The notes below the pieces were generated by a model. That model made no database searches and had not been told where the DNA came from. It was given only the letters and a program-made list of their open reading frames with translations. DNA of 64,000 bases from the NCBI GenBank assembly GCA_963529855.1, contig CAURZK010000001.1, forward strand, positions 1 to 64,000, written 5' to 3'. Of the stretch, positions 18,007 to 26,718 are shown piece by piece (position 1 is the stretch's first letter; the number at the start of each line of letters is the position of its first letter). The position numbers were made by a program, and so were the translations under genes. Source of the stretch: 34-65-8 sp963529855 (GTDB taxonomy: Bacteria; Pseudomonadota; Alphaproteobacteria; Sphingomonadales; Sphingomonadaceae).

Positions 18007-19776
18007 GTGTCGAGAATCAATCGCTACCTGCCGATCCTTGGCTGGGGGCGCAGCTACAATCGGCAGACCCTGGTCAATGACGGCGTGGCCGCCGGTATCG
18101 TTACGATAATGCTCATCCCGCAAAGCCTGGCTTATGCCATGCTTGCGGGCCTGCCACCTGAAGTAGGCCTTTACGCCTCAATCCTGCCTATCTTAGCCTA
18201 TGCCATTTTCGGGACCAGCCGCACGCTGGCGGTTGGCCCGGTCGCGGTTATTTCATTGATGACCCTTGCGGCTGCCGAGAGTGTGGCGCCGCCGGGAAGC
18301 GCCGCGTTCATCGCCGCGGCGCTGGTCCTGGCATTCTTGTCCGGTTTGATGCTAGTCCTGATGGGACTGCTCAGGCTCGGCTTCCTTGCCAACCTGCTGT
18401 CGCACCCGGTGGTATCGGGTTTCATCACGGCTTCGGGCATCATCATTGCGACCAGCCAGCTTAAATCGATCCTTGGAATCGCGGCGTCTGGCGAGGCAAT
18501 GCCCGAACTCCTGGCTACGCTCTGGCAGAATGCGGGCGCGATCAACCTGCCGACGGTGGCGATCGGCGTCGGCTCGCTCGCGTTCCTGTCCTGGGTGCGT
18601 GAAGGTCTGAAGCCGGCGCTGATGCGCCTGGGTGTTCCGGCCCGTCCGGCCGACCTCAGCGCCAAGGCAGGGCCGATCGCCGCCGTGGCCGCCTCCACCC
18701 TCGCCGTGATAGTGTTCGATCTCGAAGAGCGGGGGGTGAAGTTGGTGGGTGAAATACCCCGGAACCTGCCGCCATTCACGGTCCCGTTGTTCGATCCCGG
18801 CCTGTGGCAACAACTGCTGGTGCCGGCCCTGCTGCTGTCGGTAATCGGTTTCGTGGAATCGGTCTCGGTCGCGCAGACGCTTGCCGCGAAACGGCGGCAG
18901 CGGATCGATCCAGACCAGGAACTTATCGGGCTCGGCGGCGCCAATATCGCCGCGTCGTTTTCGGGAGGTTACCCGGTGACAGGCGGGTTCGCCCGCAGCG
19001 TCGTCAACTTCGACGCGGGCGCCGAGACGCCCGCGGCCGGCGCTATGACCGCGGTAGGCATTGCAATCGCGGCGCTGTTCCTGACCCCGCTGCTGGCATC
19101 GCTTCCGATCGCTACCCTAGCGGCTACCATCATCGTTGCGGTGCTAAGTCTCGTCAATTTCGCAGCCATCCGGAACGTGTGGCGCTATTCGCGGGCCGAT
19201 TTTATTGCGATGGCGGCGACTATCGTGGTGACGCTCGGATTTGGCGTGGAGCCTGGCGTGGTGGCGGGAGTGCTGCTGAGCCTGGCCCTTTTGCTGGCGC
19301 GTACGTCCCGTCCGCACGCTGCTATCGTGGGGCGGGTTCCGAACACCGAGCACTTTCGCAACGTAAACCGACACGATGTCATCACTGACCCGTGCATCGT
19401 CACGATCCGCATCGATGAAAGCCTGACCTATCTCAACGCGCGCTGGCTTGAGGAACATGTACTCGAGGTGATCGCCGATCGCCCGCATGTGCGTCACCTG
19501 ATCCTGATGGGTTCGGCGATCAACGCCATCGATGCCTCGGCGCTCGAAAGCCTGGAAGCGATCAACCAGCGTCTCGCCGATGCGGGAATCAAGCTGCATC
19601 TCTCGGAGGTGAAAGGCCCGGTCATGGACCGGCTTCGATCCTCGCACCTGCTCGACCATCTGACGGGACGGATATTCCTTTCCCAGGACGACGCCTTTAA
19701 AGCGTTGGTGTCTTCCGCCGATGATGAGATCGCGGAGCCCGGTGACGACCCCTGGCTCGCGCGCGGGCTCATCTAA
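18007..19776 (+). CDS. SulP-family anion transporter with STAS domain
   Basis: The protein has 589 residues with GTG start three bases after the preceding stop. The N-terminus contains the SulP signature (GIVTIMLIPQSLAYAMLAGL and PPEVGLYAS) and about eleven hydrophobic segments up to residue 430. The C-terminus (about 455-560) is a STAS domain including HLILMGSAINAIDASALE. SulP proteins carry sulfate, bicarbonate or other anions. In this operon it could export the sulfite or sulfate formed by the dioxygenase, as proposed for similar clusters. The substrate is not decided by sequence. Confidence 0.85.
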   Translation: MSRINRYLPILGWGRSYNRQTLVNDGVAAGIVTIMLIPQSLAYAMLAGLPPEVGLYASILPILAYAIFGTSRTLAVGPVAVISLMTLAAAESVAPPGSAAFIAAALVLAFLSGLMLVLMGLLRLGFLANLLSHPVVSGFITASGIIIATSQLKSILGIAASGEAMPELLATLWQNAGAINLPTVAIGVGSLAFLSWVREGLKPALMRLGVPARPADLSAKAGPIAAVAASTLAVIVFDLEERGVKLVGEIPRNLPPFTVPLFDPGLWQQLLVPALLLSVIGFVESVSVAQTLAAKRRQRIDPDQELIGLGGANIAASFSGGYPVTGGFARSVVNFDAGAETPAAGAMTAVGIAIAALFLTPLLASLPIATLAATIIVAVLSLVNFAAIRNVWRYSRADFIAMAATIVVTLGFGVEPGVVAGVLLSLALLLARTSRPHAAIVGRVPNTEHFRNVNRHDVITDPCIVTIRIDESLTYLNARWLEEHVLEVIADRPHVRHLILMGSAINAIDASALESLEAINQRLADAGIKLHLSEVKGPVMDRLRSSHLLDHLTGRIFLSQDDAFKALVSSADDEIAEPGDDPWLARGLI

Positions 19777-19807
19777 GCAGCTGACAAGGGACGAACCCAT
19801 CGACACA

Positions 19808-20605
19808 TTGCACATCGGCCCACTTGCCGTGGCCACCGACCGAATGCTGGCTGTCGCTGCGCTGTGGGCATTCATCGCGATACATGCGCTGGGACGCAAA
19901 TGGGTCGACAACGATCCTTCCCGGCCAGAGTTCGTTGCGGTGGCTGTTGGACTCCTCGCCGCACGGGCAGGCTTTGCGGCACAGAACTGGCCTGCCTTCG
20001 CGGCGGAGCCATGGACCCTGACTTATATCTGGCAGGGCGGCTTCGCACCCCTGTGGGGCATGGGCGCTGCGGCCATAACGCTGATCGTCATGCTACGCGG
20101 CAAGGCACGCGCATTCGCAATGGTCACACTCGTCGCTGTCAGCGCGGCCTGGTTCGTCGCTGACCGCCTGGTCGAACCGCCGGCGCGGCCCTTCCCCGCC
20201 GGTTTGTCGGTCGAACGGCTTGATGGAAGGCCTGTACCACTCGATGCGCTGCGCGGACAGCCGTTCATGATCAATCTGTGGGCGACGTGGTGCGGTCCAT
20301 GCCGGCGTGAGATGCCCATGCTGGTCGAGATCGCCAGGGCCAATCCCGATGTGCCCGTGCTGCTCATCAACCAGGGAGAGGACGTGCAGCAAGTCTCGGG
20401 CTACCTTGCCGGTGAACGCTTCCCCGCTGCCAGTATCCTGCTTGACACCAGGGGCAGCGTGGGCTCGGCCCTGCGGTCCACGGCCTTGCCGACAACCGCC
20501 TTTGTTTCGGCCGACGGTAAAGTGGTCGAAGTGCATGTCGGGGAGATATCCCGGGCAGCCCTGACCGCAGGCCTGCGCAAGCTTCGGCAACCCTTATTGA
20601 ATTGA
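19808..20605 (+). CDS. TlpA-like membrane-anchored thioredoxin
   Basis: The start is uncertain: TTG 19808 is chosen because AAGGGA lies upstream, but ATG 19844 or an upstream start overlapping sulP are possible. From 19808 the product has 265 residues. Hydrophobic segments at about 13-28, 41-53, 79-95 and 102-120 are followed by a thioredoxin fold with the active site WCGPC (C162, C165) in INLWATWCGPCRREMPM and the cis-proline TALPTTAF. It would reduce or exchange disulfides on the periplasmic side. As last gene of the sulfur operon it may recycle persulfidated or oxidised thiols. Confidence 0.78.
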   Translation: MHIGPLAVATDRMLAVAALWAFIAIHALGRKWVDNDPSRPEFVAVAVGLLAARAGFAAQNWPAFAAEPWTLTYIWQGGFAPLWGMGAAAITLIVMLRGKARAFAMVTLVAVSAAWFVADRLVEPPARPFPAGLSVERLDGRPVPLDALRGQPFMINLWATWCGPCRREMPMLVEIARANPDVPVLLINQGEDVQQVSGYLAGERFPAASILLDTRGSVGSALRSTALPTTAFVSADGKVVEVHVGEISRAALTAGLRKLRQPLLN

Positions 20606-21059
20606 AAGGGCCCTTGCCGAGACAAACCTGTGAAGGCCACTCCCGCCTCGCTGATTAACAACTGAATCCGAGCGCAATTCACCAGGCAATCAACCACTCA
20701 AACTGGCGCATTCCTGAACTCCACTTCCTTGGACCCTCGTCTGCCACGAAGGTTTTATTCCTTCCGCAGCGCAGCGATCAGCACGATATACATCCGGCGG
20801 GGATCATTGAACTGCGCCGGGTCGTGAAGCACTGCGACACCGGTGCTGACGGGCCGCTCGATGAGCTGGCCGGCCTCGGCACCGCAGATCGCGGCCTGGA
20901 TCAACCCGGTTACGCCGTCGACGGAAAAGTCAATAATTCGCCCGATCGGCGCGCCTCACGTGGGCGCAGATTGGGAACGGTCCACTGGTGTTCTTCCGCA
21001 CGCGCCTGATTTACGCAAGGTTTCTTCGCTCTCCGGGCAACCGTGCCTATATTGTCTGC
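20606..21059. other. gap with a possible gene remnant
   Basis: A 454-base gap between convergent genes. The only coding-like part is a minus-strand remnant listed separately. No terminator with a clear U-tract or RNA gene was found. Confidence 0.35.
20755..20955 (-). pseudogene. possible decayed gene fragment
   Basis: A minus-strand frame of 66 codons ending in TAA at 20755-20757 reads like the C-terminus of a real protein (PIGRIIDFSVDGVTG, then AICGAEAGQLIERP, then RRMYIVLIAALRKE) but has a stop just upstream and no good start. In another frame just upstream the reading EEHQWTVPNLRPREA would join well to it, suggesting a frameshift. I do not recognise the family. Confidence 0.3.
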
Positions 21060-21683
21060 TCACTTACCATAGGCGCGGCAAAACACGTCCACCGCAGCAT
21101 CGATGCGGTTGCGATCGCGTTGAGGATCGGCAGGAGCGCCGAAGCGGCGTTCGAGATCGCCCATGCCTTTGCACATGCTCACGAACTGCTCTGCCGCCAG
21201 GTCGCAGTCCTTGACCTCAAGATCACCTGCCTCGGCAAGCGCCCTCAGGAACTCGGCAAAGGCTTTCTTCATTCGATGCGGCCCGGCAGCAAGGAACGCT
21301 GCGCCGATTTCGGGCTCGACCACTGTTTCCGCAGCGATCCGTCGTTCGAACTGAATCATTTCCGGGCGCGACAGGAAGGCTACCATCCCGGCTCCGATAT
21401 TCCGAAGCCGATTGCGCAACGTAGAGCCGGGGCTCGTATCGATGGTGAAAAGCGTCTGCATCCGATTGCACTCGGATTCGACCGCCGCGGCAAATAGGCC
21501 CCGCTTGTCGCCGAACTGGTTGTACACGGTGACCTTTGACACGCCCGCGTCGGCCGCAATCTGTTCGATCGAGGCAGCCGCAAATCCGAGATCGAAGAAC
21601 GCGCGTACCGCGGCATTGATGATCGCTTCGCGCTTGGCGGCGTCGATCGGACGGCCTTTTCGCGGTTGTTCCTCACCTGACAA
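21060..21683 (-). CDS. TetR-family repressor
   Basis: The protein has 207 residues. Residues 12-60 form the TetR helix-turn-helix: REAIINAAVRAFFDLGFAAA, then IEQIAADAGVSKVTVYNQFG and DKRGLF. The ligand domain has the TetR_C pattern of the AefR type (RPEMIQFERRIAAETVVEPE). It is divergent from an ABC exporter operon, with three overlapping palindromes in the 73-base gap, so it very probably represses that operon and itself until an exported compound binds. The ligand is unknown. Confidence 0.85.
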   Translation of the reverse strand: MSGEEQPRKGRPIDAAKREAIINAAVRAFFDLGFAAASIEQIAADAGVSKVTVYNQFGDKRGLFAAAVESECNRMQTLFTIDTSPGSTLRNRLRNIGAGMVAFLSRPEMIQFERRIAAETVVEPEIGAAFLAAGPHRMKKAFAEFLRALAEAGDLEVKDCDLAAEQFVSMCKGMGDLERRFGAPADPQRDRNRIDAAVDVFCRAYGK

Positions 21684-21685
21684 AA

Positions 21686-21728
21686 TGAACGGCCCCGTTC
21701 AGTTAAACGCTCGCGTTCAGTATTGAAC
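21686..21728. promoter_or_regulatory. TetR operator region of the exporter operon
   Basis: TGAAC and GTTCA frame a six-base spacer at 21686-21701, and a second palindrome GTTCAGTATTGAAC lies at 21715-21728. A weaker GTT...AAC pair at 21697-21708 links them. The two GTTCAGT words are on the same face about 18 bases apart. They sit between the divergent repressor and exporter starts and are the natural binding sites of the TetR protein. Confidence 0.6.
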
Positions 21729-21756
21729 CTGCCTATGGTGGAAGGCAAGTCGGCCG

Positions 21757-22893
21757 ATGACGTGGATCGCTATCCGAATGCTGACCGGCGATGCGCAGAA
21801 ATTTTATGGCATCGTGTTCGGCATTGCCTTTTCCACGCTGCTCATCACGCAGCAGCTCACCATCTTCGTCAACCTGATCGAGCGCGGCGCGAGTGGGACC
21901 TATAACGTGCCCAGCGCAGACATTTGGGTAATGGATGAAGTGAGCCGGACCACCGATGTCGCCTATCCCATGCCCGCAACCGCTCTCGACAAAGTGCGCA
22001 GCGTGCCCGGGGTCGAATGGGCAGTGCCGCATTTGCGCGCAACGGCTTCGGTTCGGTCGGGCGATGGCGATCTCGAAGGGGTCTCGATCATCGGCGTGGA
22101 CGATGCGACGCTGATCGGCCTTCCGCAGCGCATGGCCGCAGGACGGGCGGATGTGCTGGCGCAGCCCGATAGCGTGATCATCGACGATGTCGGCGTGACG
22201 CGGCTGTTCGATGATGGCAGCAATCCTGTTGGTGCCCGGCTTGAACTGAATGACCAGCGCGCGGTTATCCGCGGCGTGGCCGACGCGATCCCCACCTTTA
22301 CCAGCCAGGTGACGCTCTACACGAAATACAGCAACGCGCTACGCTATGTCCCCGGGACGCGTAACCGGCTCTCCTTCGTGCTGGTCGGCGCGGCGGACGA
22401 GGTCGCGGCGCAGGATCTGGCTGCGCGTATCCACGCCGAAACCGGGCTGCGCGCCCGCACGCGCGACGAATTTGCCGACGATGGCGTGCAATTCATTATC
22501 GAGAATACCGGCATCCCGCTCAATTTCGGGATCACGGTCGCGCTCGGCTTCATTGTCGGTGTCGCCATCGTGGGGCTCACGTTCAGCCTTTTCATCCGGG
22601 ACAACATCAAGCAATTCGGCGCGCTGAAAGCGATCGGAGTCACCAACCGCAAAATCCGCGGCATGGTGGCCGCGCAAGCCGGACTGGTCGGGCTGATCGG
22701 CTATGGCCTGGGCGTGCTCGGCACCGTGGTTTTCATCTGGGGCTTCTCGGGCGACCCGACGTTCAAGGGGTTTTACATCCCCTGGCAAATCCCGCTGATC
22801 AGCCTCGCCGCCGTGGCATTGATCCTGGCACTCACGGGATGGCTGGCCCTGCGCAATGTCTTGCGGACCGAACCCGCATCGGTATTCCGCTAG
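21757..22893 (+). CDS. FtsX-like ABC exporter permease
   Basis: The protein has 378 residues: one N-terminal membrane segment (about 17-38), a periplasmic domain of about 220 residues with the MacB-like core (SVPGVEWAVPHLRATASV), then three segments (about 258-282, 300-325, 345-365) forming the FtsX domain, including FSLFIRDNIKQFGALKAIG. This DevC/MacB-type architecture, with separate ATPase, adaptor and outer membrane channel genes following, exports a substrate from the periplasm or inner membrane. The ATPase gene overlaps its stop codon by one base, so the two are translationally coupled. Confidence 0.85.
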   Translation: MTWIAIRMLTGDAQKFYGIVFGIAFSTLLITQQLTIFVNLIERGASGTYNVPSADIWVMDEVSRTTDVAYPMPATALDKVRSVPGVEWAVPHLRATASVRSGDGDLEGVSIIGVDDATLIGLPQRMAAGRADVLAQPDSVIIDDVGVTRLFDDGSNPVGARLELNDQRAVIRGVADAIPTFTSQVTLYTKYSNALRYVPGTRNRLSFVLVGAADEVAAQDLAARIHAETGLRARTRDEFADDGVQFIIENTGIPLNFGITVALGFIVGVAIVGLTFSLFIRDNIKQFGALKAIGVTNRKIRGMVAAQAGLVGLIGYGLGVLGTVVFIWGFSGDPTFKGFYIPWQIPLISLAAVALILALTGWLALRNVLRTEPASVFR

Positions 22894-23636
22894 TGGCGAC
22901 CCGGCTCGACACCAGTGCGATCGGCGGCTGCAATCCGGAAGCGGCGATCTGCGCGCGTGGCGTCACGCGCCACTTCAAGGCGGGGCAGAACACGATTACC
23001 GTGCTTCACGGGATCGACCTCGACGTGCGGCCTGGCGAACTGACTTACCTCGTGGGGGAAAGCGGATCGGGCAAGACGACGCTGATCTCGATCATGTGCG
23101 GTATTCTGTGGCCGACCCAGGGCGAGGTTAAGGTGTTCGGCACCGACATCTATGCGCTGGGCGATACGGAGCTGGTCGAATTCCGGCTTCACAACATCGG
23201 CTTCATTTTCCAGCAGTACAATCTGATCCCTTCGATCGATGCGGCGAGCAACGCCTCGGTGCCGCTGATCGCGCAGGGCATGCCCCGCGAGGAAGCCCGT
23301 GTCCGCGCGGTTGCAATGCTGGAAAAACTCAACATCGGCGATCAGGCGAGCAAGTTGCCCAGCCAGCTGTCTGGTGGCCAGCAGCAACGCGTGGCGATCG
23401 CCCGCGCACTGGTGCACGAGCCGCGCCTGGTGGTGTGTGACGAGCCCACAGCCGCGCTCGATGCCGCTTCCGGCCGCCGGGTGATGGACCTGCTGCGTGA
23501 TGTCGCCGTCGCCCGGGATCGTGCCTGCATTATCGTTACCCACGACAACCGCATTTTCGACCTCGCCGACCGCATCCTCGTGCTTGAGGATGGGCGGGTG
23601 ACACATGACGGCAAGCATATGCCCGAAGGACACTGA
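22893..23636 (+). CDS. ABC exporter ATP-binding protein
   Basis: The protein has 247 residues with GTG 22893 overlapping the permease TAG (TAGTG). It has Walker A GESGSGKT, the Q-loop in FIFQQYNLIPS, signature LSGGQQQRVAIARAL, Walker B LVVCDEPTAALD and the switch His in VTHDNR. It is of the MacB/LolD/DevA type and energises the preceding permease. The adaptor gene starts one base after its stop, so the whole operon is tightly packed. Confidence 0.87.
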   Translation: MATRLDTSAIGGCNPEAAICARGVTRHFKAGQNTITVLHGIDLDVRPGELTYLVGESGSGKTTLISIMCGILWPTQGEVKVFGTDIYALGDTELVEFRLHNIGFIFQQYNLIPSIDAASNASVPLIAQGMPREEARVRAVAMLEKLNIGDQASKLPSQLSGGQQQRVAIARALVHEPRLVVCDEPTAALDAASGRRVMDLLRDVAVARDRACIIVTHDNRIFDLADRILVLEDGRVTHDGKHMPEGH

Positions 23637-23637
23637 C

Positions 23638-24621
23638 ATGAAGCTCGACTGGAGGAACCTCAGCTTCTCGCGCCAGACGTTGCCGATCATTGCCGTGATC
23701 GGGCTGGCCCTTGCCGCCGTGTTCATCGTCCAGGGGCTGCCCGATCGCGCGTTGACCGAGCCGGCGCGCGGACCTGCGCGGGCGCCGGTCGCGCTGGCCG
23801 ACAAGCCGCGGGTCGCCGGGTCCGGCGTGGTCGAACCTTCGAGCGAGCTGATCCAGATCGGATCGGCGCTGTCGGGCCTCGTCACCGATGTGGCCGTCGA
23901 GCCGGGTGAACGGGTGGTGCGCGGGCAAGTTCTGTTCACGGTAGACGCGCGCGCTGCCCGGGCCCAGCTCCGCGAAGCCGAGGCGGCGATCGTGAGCGCG
24001 CGCGCAGGCATGGCCGAGGCACAGAGCGCGCGTACGACCGCCAGCCGCCAACTCGCGCTTTATCGCGCCGTCGACGATCCGGCCGCGGTCAGCCAGTCGG
24101 AAGTCATCCGCGCCGAAGGCGAAGCTGCAGGCGCGAGCCAGCGGCTGAACCTGGCACAAGCACAGCTACAGGCGGCGCAGGCCCGTGCGGCAAGTGCCCG
24201 GACCGAGATCGAGCGGCTGACAGTGCGGGCGCCGCGCGCGGGCGAGATCTTGGCGGTGAACATCCGCGCGGGCGAATATGTCAGCACTATGGGCGGCGGA
24301 AATGCGCCTGCCTTCATCGAGATGGGCGAGACCCTGCCCCTCCATGTCCGCATCGATATCGACGAGGAACAGGCACCGCGCATTGCCCTTGGTCGACCAG
24401 CCACGGTGTCCCCGCGCGGGGCAGCCGAGCGGCAGGTCAGCGCCCGCTTCGTCCGGGCCGAGCCGCTGGTCGTGCCGAAGCGATCGCTGACGAACAGCGC
24501 GGCGGAGCGCGTCGACGTGCGTGTGCTACAGGTCATTTACGAGTTGCCGGCGGCGAACGGCCTGTTCCGCGTCGGCCAGCAAGTCGATGCCTACATTCCC
24601 GCGCAGGCGCCTCGCCGATGA
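23638..24621 (+). CDS. HlyD/MacA-like periplasmic adaptor
   Basis: The protein has 327 residues: an N-terminal membrane anchor (about 16-34), a lipoyl-like half (VEPGERVVRGQVLFTVDARA), a coiled-coil hairpin with Ala- and Arg-rich heptads (about 105-195, broken at VDDPAAVSQSEV), then the second lipoyl half (LTVRAPRAGEILAVNIRAGE) and a beta-barrel domain. It bridges the inner membrane permease and the outer membrane channel. It overlaps the next gene by four bases (ATGA). Confidence 0.85.
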   Translation: MKLDWRNLSFSRQTLPIIAVIGLALAAVFIVQGLPDRALTEPARGPARAPVALADKPRVAGSGVVEPSSELIQIGSALSGLVTDVAVEPGERVVRGQVLFTVDARAARAQLREAEAAIVSARAGMAEAQSARTTASRQLALYRAVDDPAAVSQSEVIRAEGEAAGASQRLNLAQAQLQAAQARAASARTEIERLTVRAPRAGEILAVNIRAGEYVSTMGGGNAPAFIEMGETLPLHVRIDIDEEQAPRIALGRPATVSPRGAAERQVSARFVRAEPLVVPKRSLTNSAAERVDVRVLQVIYELPAANGLFRVGQQVDAYIPAQAPRR

Positions 24622-26027
24622 CCGCGCGCTTGCTTCTTACAGCGGCAAGTGCACTGGCCCTGGCTGGTTGCGCCGCGGGCCCCGCCCCCGATATCGCCGC
24701 GCCGCCGCCGCAACTGCCATCCAGCTTCCTATATGCGCCTGGCAAAGACACCGCCGATGCGCTCGACGCGCTGCTCCCGACCCGCGATCCTGCATTCGCG
24801 ACCTTGACGGCGCAGGCGCTGGCCGCTTCGCCAACGTTAGGCGAAGCGGCCGCGCGGGTGGAGCAGGCGCGTGCAGGGGCGGCCCGGGCCGGAGCCGAGC
24901 GCATGCCGGATATCGGCGCCAGTGGATCGCTCGCCGCGTCGCGCACGAACCCGGCGCAATTCGGCGGTACACTGCCGCCCGGCGTCGCCATCGATGCGGA
25001 GCGCACGAGCTATGCCGCCAATGTCACCGCGCGGTGGGACCCGGATATATTCGGCCGGCTTCGCGCGCAGGAACGCGCAGCGTTGGCCCGGATCGATGCC
25101 GCCGATGCTGCAGCGCGCGGCGTGCGACTGGCGCTGATTGCTGAAATTGCCGCCAGTATTGTCGATTGGCGCACTCTGACTGCCCGCGAAGCGGCCCTGC
25201 AAAACGACCTTCGGTCGGCCGAAAGCCTGGCGCGGCTTGCCGGCGTGCGCGAACGGGCGGGTCTGGCGCCCGGGTTCGACAGGGTTCGCGCCGAAGGGGC
25301 CGCCGCCAGTTCGCGCAGCCGCCTAGCCGCACTTGAAAGCGAGCGTGTTCGGCTGATCGGCCGGCTGGTGACCTTGACGGCGCAGGACGCCGCCAACGTA
25401 TATGCAGCGCTGACAACCGGATCCGCCGGGCCGGCGATCACGTCGGCTGCCCAGCCTGCCCCGCCCGCGCTGCCATCCGAATTGCTGGTCAACAGGCCCG
25501 ATGTCCTGGCCGCGGCCGCCACTTTAGCCGCAGCAGATGCCGAACTTGCCGCGGCCGCGCGGCGCCGCTTCCCGGTATTCGACCTGTCGGGAACAATCGG
25601 TTTGCTGGCTTTCGGGTTGGGCGATCTTTTCGATACGCAATCGCTGATCGGCTCTCTGGCCGGATCGATCGCGGCACCGCTGGTGGATTTCGGTCGGATA
25701 CAAGCGGAAATCGACAGTGCTGTGGCGGAAAAGAAGGCCGCGTTCCAGATTTATCGCGGCGTTGTCTATATCGCGCTGGGTGAGGCTGAAGCCGCTTATG
25801 GGCTCGTCTCTGCCAGCGACCGCGAGGCTGCGGAAGCGGCTCAAGAAGCAGCCAGTCTGGCCCAGGCCGGACGACTTGCCGAAATGCGTCAGCGAAGCGG
25901 GCTGGCTGATTTTCGCACTGTGCTGGAAGCCCGCCGCGCTGCCGATGCAAGCGGCGACCGCTTGGCCGCGGCACAAGGGCGCGCCCAGCGGGCGCGGGTG
26001 CTGCTTTGGCAAGCGTTGGGTGGTTAG
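24618..26027 (+). CDS. outer membrane efflux lipoprotein (TolC/NodT type)
   Basis: The protein has 469 residues. A signal peptide ends in the lipobox LAGC (Cys at about 18), so it is a lipoprotein, as in NodT/OprM-type channels. Two repeats of long Ala-rich helices (about 55-240 and 285-465) match the TolC-type barrel, with the repeat start ELLVNRPDVLAAAATLAAAD and GLADFRTVLEARRAADAS near the end. It is the channel of the operon, completing a tripartite exporter under the TetR protein. Confidence 0.87.
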   Translation: MTARLLLTAASALALAGCAAGPAPDIAAPPPQLPSSFLYAPGKDTADALDALLPTRDPAFATLTAQALAASPTLGEAAARVEQARAGAARAGAERMPDIGASGSLAASRTNPAQFGGTLPPGVAIDAERTSYAANVTARWDPDIFGRLRAQERAALARIDAADAAARGVRLALIAEIAASIVDWRTLTAREAALQNDLRSAESLARLAGVRERAGLAPGFDRVRAEGAAASSRSRLAALESERVRLIGRLVTLTAQDAANVYAALTTGSAGPAITSAAQPAPPALPSELLVNRPDVLAAAATLAAADAELAAAARRRFPVFDLSGTIGLLAFGLGDLFDTQSLIGSLAGSIAAPLVDFGRIQAEIDSAVAEKKAAFQIYRGVVYIALGEAEAAYGLVSASDREAAEAAQEAASLAQAGRLAEMRQRSGLADFRTVLEARRAADASGDRLAAAQGRAQRARVLLWQALGG

Positions 26028-26233
26028 CCGCTTAATATCAACAGATAGGGATATTCCGCTTCTGTGCAGGAGCCGACCATCATTTTTGGGGGCCTCAGCC
26101 AAAGGTCCGCTTTGCCCACTTTCTACGCTGAGAGCAGACAGGCCGCTGTCGACCCCCTTTTCAGAATTCGCTTTGAGCTTGGCAGATTCATAAAAGCGGA
26201 CGTTCATAACGACTTGAGGGGAAGGAAGCGAAG

Positions 26234-26571
26234 ATGACGGAGCATCACGGCAGCTGCCACTGCGGCGAATTCGCCTGACGCTGCGCGACGAACTAACCGA
26301 AGTTAGCGAATGCAATTGCTCGATTTGTAGGCGTACCGCTGGATTATGGCACTATTGCTCGCCGGAATTGGTCACGGTCGAGGGACTGGGAGTTGCCTGC
26401 CAACAGGGTGATCGCTCACTCGACACTTGGCACTGCCCGGACTGTGGCTGCACGACACATTGGACCGCAACCGACCCAGCCTACATGCGCATGGCCGTTA
26501 ATCTCAGAATGTTTGAACCTGATTTGTGGCGTGATCTGCCGCGCAGATTTGTCGATGGTGCGTCATTCTGA
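26234..26571 (+). pseudogene. GFA-family (glutathione-dependent formaldehyde-activating-like) gene, frameshifted
   Basis: A GFA domain of about 112 residues is encoded in two frames. The first (ATG 26234, GGAAG upstream) gives MTEHHGSCHCGEF and then stops at TGA; the rest continues in another frame as RLTLRDELTEVSECNCSICR and onward through CPDCGCTTHW to a TGA at 26569-26571. One extra A near 26269 would give CHCGEIRLTL, the family's usual sequence. All zinc cysteines (CHC, CNC-x2-C, CPDC) remain. The gene is either freshly inactivated or a sequence error. It stands alone between the exporter operon and narK. Confidence 0.75.
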
Positions 26572-26718
26572 AGAGGCAGGCAACGAGGCAGCTTGTGGCC
26601 GTTTGCAGAAAGTCTGCTTCCAGGAAACGGACCTCGCTAAGCGGACGTTCGGCAAACGACCCCCTTTTGGCCAGAAGACTTGGTCGATTCCTGCCGGGCA
26701 GTCGCCTTTGCATCACGA

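Noticed and set aside
22890..24011. Minus-strand frame opposite the exporter ATPase and adaptor
   Set aside because: Spans two genes with clear motifs; no motif of its own.
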